Of a stretch of DNA of 64,000 nucleotides, positions 58,880 to 64,000 are shown piece after piece; within the stretch, counting starts at the first letter, position 1; the number at the start of each line of letters is the position of its first letter. The position numbers and the translations under genes are program-made. The notes under the pieces were generated by a model. The model was not told where the DNA came from. It ran no database searches and saw only the letters and a program-made list of their open reading frames with translations. Where the stretch lies: assembly GCA_016271365.2 (NCBI GenBank), contig CM057453.1:501679001-501743000 (forward strand). The letters run 5' to 3'. The DNA is from Neoceratodus forsteri. Taxonomy: Eukaryota > Chordata > Ceratodontiformes > Ceratodontidae.

Positions 58880-60186
58880 AGGAGATACTGGATGAAATGG
58901 ATGACAGTTTGTCTCCCAGCCTGGTCAGGTGTTCCTTGGACTCCACAACTGACCAGCTGGTGCGATTGTTAGTCCCTATGTGTACCAGGACGTCAATGTT
59001 TTCTCCTGCTTCCTGCATGATTTTAGCAATGCAGTCAGTGTCTCTCTATGTTGATGTACCTGGGAGACATCTGACCATTACCCCTGGCCGGAGGTAGGTA
59101 TCAACTCCCTGAATCATGAAGTCTCCTATGATCAGAAGTGTTTTGGATTTCCTTTTTACTTTTTTTGTTTTGGTCCCTGTTTTGGTCGAGTTTTGTAGTG
59201 CTAGCTCCTGTGCTGCAGTCTCCTCTGCCCCTTTGTTTGATTTCGGAGATAGAGATAGAGACAGATACCTATTTTTAGTTTTCATATGGTTTGTGGAGGT
59301 GATATGCTGGTGAGCACTGAGTGATGGGGCACCCAATTTGCCCTTCCTAACCACCTGCCAGCCTCCTGGACCCATTCCGCTATACAAGACACTAGTGAGG
59401 CCCCACCTGGAGTACAGTGTACAGTTCTGGAGACCATACCTACGTAAGGACATAGACAGGGTAGAGAAGGTTCAGAGGAGGGCAACAAAGATGGTGCATG
59501 GGTTGCATCACAAGTCCTATGAAGACAGGTTGAAGGAACTGAACATGTACTCCCTGGAGGAGAGGAGGGAGAGAGGGGATATGATAGAGACATACAAGTA
59601 TCTTACAGGAGGAACAGGGTGCAGGAAAACACTATTTTTAAGCGAAAAAGATGTTTCAGGACTAGAGGGCATGGGATGAAGTTGGAGGAGGGACGATTCA
59701 GAGGAAACATGAGAAAGAATTTCTTCACAGAACCGGTGGTGGACAAGTGGAACACCCTGCCAGAGGAAGTGGTGGGGCTGAAACAATCACGGGATTTAAG
59801 AATGCATGGGATAGACATAAAGGAATTCTAGAGGTCAGGGGTAAGGGGAAATAGACTTCTAGGAAAACAAACTGAACTTACAAGCTCAAATGGGCAGACT
59901 AGGTGGGCCATAGGCCCTTATCTGCCGACACTGTCTATGTATCTATGTATCTATGGACCAACCTCTACAGTCGCGGTGCATCATTTGGATGTCGAGGAAA
60001 TGGCGAGTGGTTCTTGTAATACATTTCCTCCTGAGTATGCGATTTGAGGCACGCCATCTCTGCCCATGCAACCAGGAGCTGAGCCCTTAGATCTCTGATG
60101 GTCCAACATGTAGGACAGCATCTGAAATCCTGTAAAACTGCCCTTTTGAAAAGTGTTCTGCAGTGCCTGCAGTTAATAATATCCAT
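58880..60186 (-). pseudogene. CR1 ORF1 with zinc-finger-like start and SGNH esterase domain (broken)
   Basis: It starts MDIINCRHCRTLFKRA followed by CCPTCWTIRDLRAQL, a CxxC...CxxC pattern like that of CR1 ORF1 N-termini. A later CR1 insertion (59,373-59,953) splits it. After the break come a Ser/Lys-rich linker and LLIIGDFMIQGVD, which corresponds to the GDS block of SGNH hydrolases with Ser replaced by Phe. Then come VRCLPGTS and IDVLVHIGTNN (about 58,975-59,005), the later SGNH block. CR1 ORF1 esterase domains are known in several CR1 lineages, and loss of the nucleophile Ser shows this copy is dead. Confidence 0.8.
59373..59953 (+). mobile_element. CR1 LINE 3' fragment inserted in the CR1 ORF1
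   Basis: It carries [40 protein letters not shown] and [19 protein letters not shown], then KNFFTEPVVDKWNTLPEEVV, ending in TATCTATG octamers. TGGACC flanks both ends (59,367-59,372 and 59,954-59,959), a likely 6-bp target-site duplication. The interrupted ORF1 reads on across it. Confidence 0.9.
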
Positions 60187-60239
60187 TACAGTTGAGTTGC
60201 TGAGTTTGTAACCTGGTCCAAGTAATTAGAAGGAAAATG

Positions 60240-61144
60240 AAAGCACAAGTTAAATTTTTTCTTTTTTTAATTTATTTCTTTGTTAATTTTTGTATAACTT
60301 TTTATAACAAGTTAAATTAATTGTGCCTAGACTAGACTACAGCTGTTGTATATAATGTTTCATGCTCGGTATAAGGCAGCCCATCAGACTACGTAACCAG
60401 CTGTGTACAAGAACTGCTCAAATAGGTTTCCTCAATATCAGACGTGACCCCACTCAAATTTCAATGTCTTTTTGAAAAAAAATTTTTGTTTAAAACTTTG
60501 TAATCAAGAATAAATCACAGAAACATGTATTATAAAAACACTGCAGCACTGACAAATGAAACAGGAACTTAGTTGTTGCTGGATGTCCCAACTGCCTCAA
60601 GAATAAAGTTCAAAACTTCTGTGTCAAACCCATACTGGTTGGGTGAAATGAAAGACTTCCAAACAAACCTGTGTTGAACTACAAAGTGAACTAACCCTAT
60701 AAGGAACACTGAAGATGCTGAATTAAAGACACCAGCCGAGAACAGCCGTCATGCAAGAAGGTGTGCTTCCCGATTGCTGTGATGGATGTGCTTCATCAGG
60801 ACATGGTCTCCTACTATCCATCTTCTCCCCTGGCTCCTTCCCTAGTTGTACATCCTCTCCTCCTCACCTCCACTCCACTTCTGGTCCCCCAGTGACCTGA
60901 TGTTGCTGCCTGCAGATCATGTGGTCTCCCAACCTGGGCAATCCAGTGACCTGACCCTGCCTGCTACATAGCAATATGCTGCTCTGGCTCCACAGCACTT
61001 TCTGGAAGGAAAAAAAAAGGTCTGCTCCAAGATCACGGCCACCACGACACCTGCTGGCTGGAAGACAGTACACACTAAGTTAGAAGCACTACTGCAATAT
61101 TAAAAATGTGATTATCTGTGGGCAACTGGCTGCACATGTTAATG
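60240..61144. other. unassigned right flank of the insertion
   Basis: AT-rich at 60,240-60,560 and more balanced afterwards. It may contain CR1 5' UTR next to ORF1. No ORF with a domain and no terminal repeat matching the left flank was found. Confidence 0.35.
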
Positions 61145-62046
61145 CTGGTCTGGGTCAGGATTTGGTAGCCTGGGACGACAGGCTATGGGATTTGTTGACC
61201 CCTGGTTCCTCTCCTCTCCTCATTACTTCACCTCAGCAGATTTTCACCACAGATGCCTCAGCATTGGGATGTGGGGCTCACCTATGACCCCACCGGACAC
61301 AAGGGATGTGGTCCAGAGTAGAGACCACTCTCCACATCAATGTCCTGGAAATGCAGGCCATGTTCTATGCCCTGCAAGCCTTCCAGACTCAGCTATCCCT
61401 GGTCCTCTGTTAGTACAGATGGACAACATCAGTGTAGTCCACTACATCAACAAGCAAGGGGTCACTCATTCATACCCCCTCTACCGGGAAGCAATGAGGG
61501 TCTGGTATTGGGCTCTAGAACATGGTCTGGAGCTATCGGACATCCATGTTCTAATGTCCAAAATGTCCTGGCGGATATGCTAAGCTGGTCAGAGTCCAGG
61601 ATGCGCAAGTGGGAGCTGCTGACCTCTGTCATAGAAGACCTGTTCAACAGGTGGTGTCATCTAGAGTTGGACCTTTTTGCATCCCCACTCAACGTAAAAC
61701 TGTCGCTTTTTTGCTCGCTCACTCCAGGGCCTGGAATTTTCTGGTGAGATGTGTTGTCCCTCTCTTGGAAAGGGCAGTTCTTTTATGCTTTCCCCTCTTT
61801 CCCCTGTTTTAGAGGGTACTGATCAAACTCCAGATGGAAGGGGCCCCAATAATGCTCATCGCCCCCTTCTGGCCTTGTCAGATCTGGTTCCCTTTGCTAC
61901 AGCAGCTGACGGCAAAACCTTCAGTGTCTTTCCCTTTGTGCACTGGCTTGCTCTCCAAGAAGTAGGGTACCCCAGTCCATCAGGACCTCTATCACTACAT
62001 CTTCATGCCTGGCTCCTGAAGACATAGCCATGGCCAGATTTGGGCT
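61145..62046 (+). pseudogene. DIRS RNase H and C-terminal domain (broken)
   Basis: RNase H blocks: FTTDASALGCGAHL (about 61,235, first catalytic Asp in TTDAS), HINVLEMQAMFYALQAF (about 61,335-61,385, Glu in LEMQA), MDNISVVHYINKQGVTHS (about 61,420-61,470, Asp in MDN) and NVLADMLSW (about 61,560). Then LELDLFASPLNVKL (about 61,660) and LIAPFWP (about 61,855) match the DIRS-specific extension. Four or more frame changes are needed to join these blocks. Confidence 0.82.
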
Positions 62047-63054
62047 GTCTCCAAGGTGGCTGATGTCCTGGTGGCTGCTAGGAATCCCTCCACCAGGGCC
62101 ACTTATTCTATGAAGTGGAAGCACTTTGCTCTATGGGCTGCTTCCCATCACATGGACCCCTTCATTTATGCAGTGAATCAGATTCTGGAATACTTGCTGT
62201 CCCTCTCAGACTCTGGTCTGAAGTACTCCTCCATTAAGGTGCATCTGTCAGCCATTTCGGCTTTCCATGTGTCCGTTGATGGCTGCATAGTGGCACAGCT
62301 GAAAGTGTCCCGTACATTCCTGACAGGTATTCTTCACTTGAAGCATCTCATACGTAATCCAGTCCTGCCTTAGGACTTGAATTATGTGCTAGAGAAACTT
62401 ACTTTGGCACCTTTTGAGCCAGCTGCAACATGTGAGCTACACCTTCTGTCATGGAAAGCATTATTTTTAGTTGCCATTATTTTTGCTCAAAGGATTTCTG
62501 AGCTTCAGGCTCTCATGTGTGAGCAGCCTTATTTGGTTTTCCACAAAGACGGGGTCTTTGTGAATGAATCCTGAGTTTCTTCCTAATGTGTGTCTGAGTT
62601 TACTCCAAATCAAACCATCCACCAGCATGTTTATTATCCAGAGCATGCCAATCAAGGGGAAGCACTCCTCCATACTTTAGATGTTCATAGAATTTTGTGT
62701 TCCTATACACTTTGTATGAAGGATTGCAGGAAGTCCTTACAGCTGCTTGTTTCTTTTGCCCCTGGAAAAGAGGACATTACAGCTTCTAAACAGTGCTTGT
62801 CCAAATGGTTGGCCAACTGTATTACCTTTTGTTGCAGTATGTATGGCAAGGACTTTCCTGAAGTTGTTCATGGTTATTCCACCAGAGGTATGGCCATTTC
62901 AGTTGCCTGTTTCAGGAATGTTTCAGCTGCAGACATCTGTACTGCTGCCACTTGGAGTACTGTCCACACCTTCACCAAGCACTACAGTCTGGACATTGCC
63001 TCTAGGCGTAGGGCCAATTTCAGTCTAGCGGTGCTTCAGGGCCTTATCTCCTAG
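62047..63054 (+). pseudogene. DIRS tyrosine recombinase (three in-frame stops)
   Basis: A single reading frame runs through the whole domain, interrupted only by stops at 62,371, 62,572 and 62,584. The N-terminal SAM-like core-binding part includes RNPSTRATYSMKWKHFALWA and YLLSLSDSGLKYSSIKVHLS. The catalytic part has the first Arg in AQRISELQAL (about 62,490-62,520), HGYSTRGMA (about 62,866-62,892) where the family has HSTRG, and the nucleophile Tyr in FTKHYSLDI (about 62,973-62,999). The His of the HxxR box is replaced by Tyr, a C-to-T change. Length and order fit DIRS recombinases of roughly 330 residues. Confidence 0.88.
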
Positions 63055-63124
63055 GCTCATGGTGTCCAGTCTCCCAGACTGATTCTCTTGTTGCCAGTAC
63101 TGTTTGGGACTCATTCTTCAAGTG

Positions 63125-63220
63125 TTGCTTGCTGCAAGAGATACCCTCGATGAAGATAGTACAGTTACGTAAGAACTTACTGTGAAAATAGATCTTCAAG
63201 AGGATCTCTTGCAGCAGGCT
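63125..63220. repeat. DIRS internal complementary region
   Basis: CAGTTACGTAAGAACTTAC (63,162-63,180) is complementary, with one mismatch, to the element end at 63,577-63,595. AGATCTTCAAGAGGATCTC and the following TTGCAGCAGGC (about 63,189-63,219) are complementary to 63,538-63,568. TGCAAGAGATACCCTCGA (about 63,133) matches the same end directly. This layout is what DIRS elements use to template the joining of their two ends in the circular intermediate. Confidence 0.8.
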
Positions 63221-63389
63221 ATGTCTTCCCACCCTCCATTCCCTTTGACCTGCTGGCCTCTCTGTGTCTGTCTTCCCTTCCCCTTTGCAGAGAACCTTCT
63301 GCTATCTGTTATTCCTACATTGGAAGGAGCCTTTGACTCTTCGTCAGTTCCCCAGCGAGAAACTGGCTGCTTATGATCTCCAGTGGGTG

Positions 63390-63596
63390 AACTGAGGAGG
63401 CCAAAGGGCTGCCCACTTTCATAGGATAAGGACGATGTCAGCATGTGATGTTGCAGTGGGTGGTCCCCTGGTAGACTGCTAGCTAGAAAGATTTCTATGT
63501 GGTCCTGTTGCCTGGCGGCTGTAGTTGTGTAGGTGTGGCCTGCCGCAAGAGACCCTCTCGAAGATCAACTGTGATGGTAAGTTCTTACATAACTGC
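63390..63596. repeat. DIRS right inverted terminal repeat
   Basis: Its inner part (about 63,392-63,455) is complementary to the remaining left repeat at 50,909-50,975. Its outer end (63,538-63,595) is matched by the internal complementary region. It ends at GTAAGTTCTTACATAACTG. Confidence 0.75.
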
Positions 63597-64000
63597 ACTT
63601 TTTTAAACTCTCTGGATCTTGGAATCCAGACAAGTGGCAATCACAAAACGTTCCACATCATCAGAACTTAGCACCCTAACTGGTTGTGTAAATGTTCAAG
63701 CAATTTGCTGGTTGGCGCTAACGTTATTAAAGGGACGCTGTCAACCTCCTTAGGCCTCAAAGTGCCCCTAGTTTAAAAAACACATTTTATGATTGCCAAT
63801 ATTCTGTAAGGATTGCTGATGTAGCTGGTAGTTTGATTCTGACTTGTTTTTTTTTTTTAAAGTGAAAAACAGACTGCCCACCATACTGGTGTTACCACAC
63901 AAACACAGGTTTGTTTAAATTCCTAGATCAGCTCCAACTGCATCTTTCCTGGACTTGGGAACTCCCACAACACAGTCTAGCCCCTCATAATGCAGTGGGA
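63597..64000. other. flank of the DIRS element; copy of a dispersed repeat
   Basis: At about 63,610-63,730 the text GGAATCCAGACAAGTGGCAA then TCACAAAAC and GTTGGCGCTAACGTTATTA matches the repeat near 45,790-45,905. The remainder to the window end is unassigned. Confidence 0.6.

Larger units (their letters stand above)
55605..60240 (-). mobile_element. nearly full-length CR1 LINE (ORF1, endonuclease, RT), interrupted
   Basis: From right to left on the minus strand it holds ORF1 from about 60,186, endonuclease from about 58,445, linker (GDKTFYRYISERRKSR, about 57,385), RT and 3' end, finishing in a TTTCTATG-type tail at about 55,612. RT landmarks are ENYRPVSLTSVVGKIIE (about 56,960), AFNTVSHRRLINK (about 56,720, with Asn at the first catalytic Asp) and CLFVDDTKICN (about 56,475). 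The C-terminal TERVVDAWNGLPQEVV is near 55,780. Most CR1 copies are strongly 5'-truncated, so retention of ORF1 is unusual here. A CR1 fragment on the opposite strand interrupts ORF1 at 59,373-59,953. Many stops and frameshifts make it inactive. Confidence 0.9.
54376..61144. other. 6.8-kb insertion splitting the DIRS RNase H region
   Basis: DIRS coding stops after a GGWNPATCKKG segment and resumes with LTPGSSP and the RNase H start at about 61,190. The insert contains a near-full-length CR1 on the minus strand, with a second CR1 inside it. It also has flanks of 1.2 kb (left) and about 0.9 kb (right) that I cannot assign. Terminal repeats of the insert were not found. Confidence 0.75.
61145..63596 (+). 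mobile_element. DIRS retrotransposon, right part
   Basis: Continuation of the DIRS element: RNase H, C-terminal region, tyrosine recombinase, internal complementary region and right inverted terminal repeat. It ends near CAGTTATGTAAG-type text (read as reverse complement) at about 63,595. The sequence after that matches an unrelated dispersed repeat. Confidence 0.88.

Noticed and set aside
59373..60240. 5' inversion (twin priming) of a single CR1 insertion
   Set aside because: The plus-strand fragment has its own 3' tail with a different octamer and is flanked by a likely 6-bp target duplication, so it is a separate insertion.

Overview
The window looks like intergenic or intronic DNA from a vertebrate with a repeat-rich genome, most likely an amphibian (caecilian- or salamander-like), with a non-avian reptile as the alternative. 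This rests on the mix of mobile elements: abundant CR1 LINEs ending in octamer tails, L2-like LINE fragments, a MIR-type CORE-SINE, a DIRS tyrosine-recombinase retrotransposon, a Gypsy-like pol remnant and many short palindromic DNA elements. There is no bacterial-style gene organisation.

Layout. 1-14,790: one minisatellite with a 48-bp (16-codon) unit, roughly 300 copies, open at the left window edge. Its variants recur in a repeated order. At its right end it runs in frame into a decayed Gypsy-type pol remnant with an integrase zinc-binding-like domain (14,790-15,422), and a possible LTR lies at 16,571. 16.9-24.5 kb: mostly unique-looking DNA with a 37-bp minisatellite, a TIR element of about 1.4 kb and a long inverted repeat. 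24.5-26.5 kb: a 5'-truncated CR1. 27.8-31.9 kb: palindromic elements, partly in a 296-bp tandem array, plus a GC-rich hairpin triplet. 32.5-37 kb: nested L2-like, CR1 and TIR-element fragments. 37-43 kb: several snapback palindromes around the only convincing host coding sequence, a 123-bp exon on the minus strand (40,805-40,927) that matches ZIP8 (SLC39A8) and has consensus splice sites on both sides. 45-51 kb: a CORE-SINE, an L2-like tail and two CR1 copies. 50.9-63.6 kb: a DIRS element (Gag, RT-RNase H, tyrosine recombinase, inverted terminal repeats and internal complementary region), split by a 6.8-kb insertion. That insertion holds a nearly full-length CR1, itself interrupted by a second CR1.

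Almost all open reading frames are shadows of repeats or fragments of dead retrotransposons. The host gene implied is SLC39A8, transcribed from the minus strand. I found no flanking exon in the window, so the surrounding repeats are probably its introns at least locally. Boundaries of repeats are approximate, because they were read by eye from motif and inverted-repeat matches.
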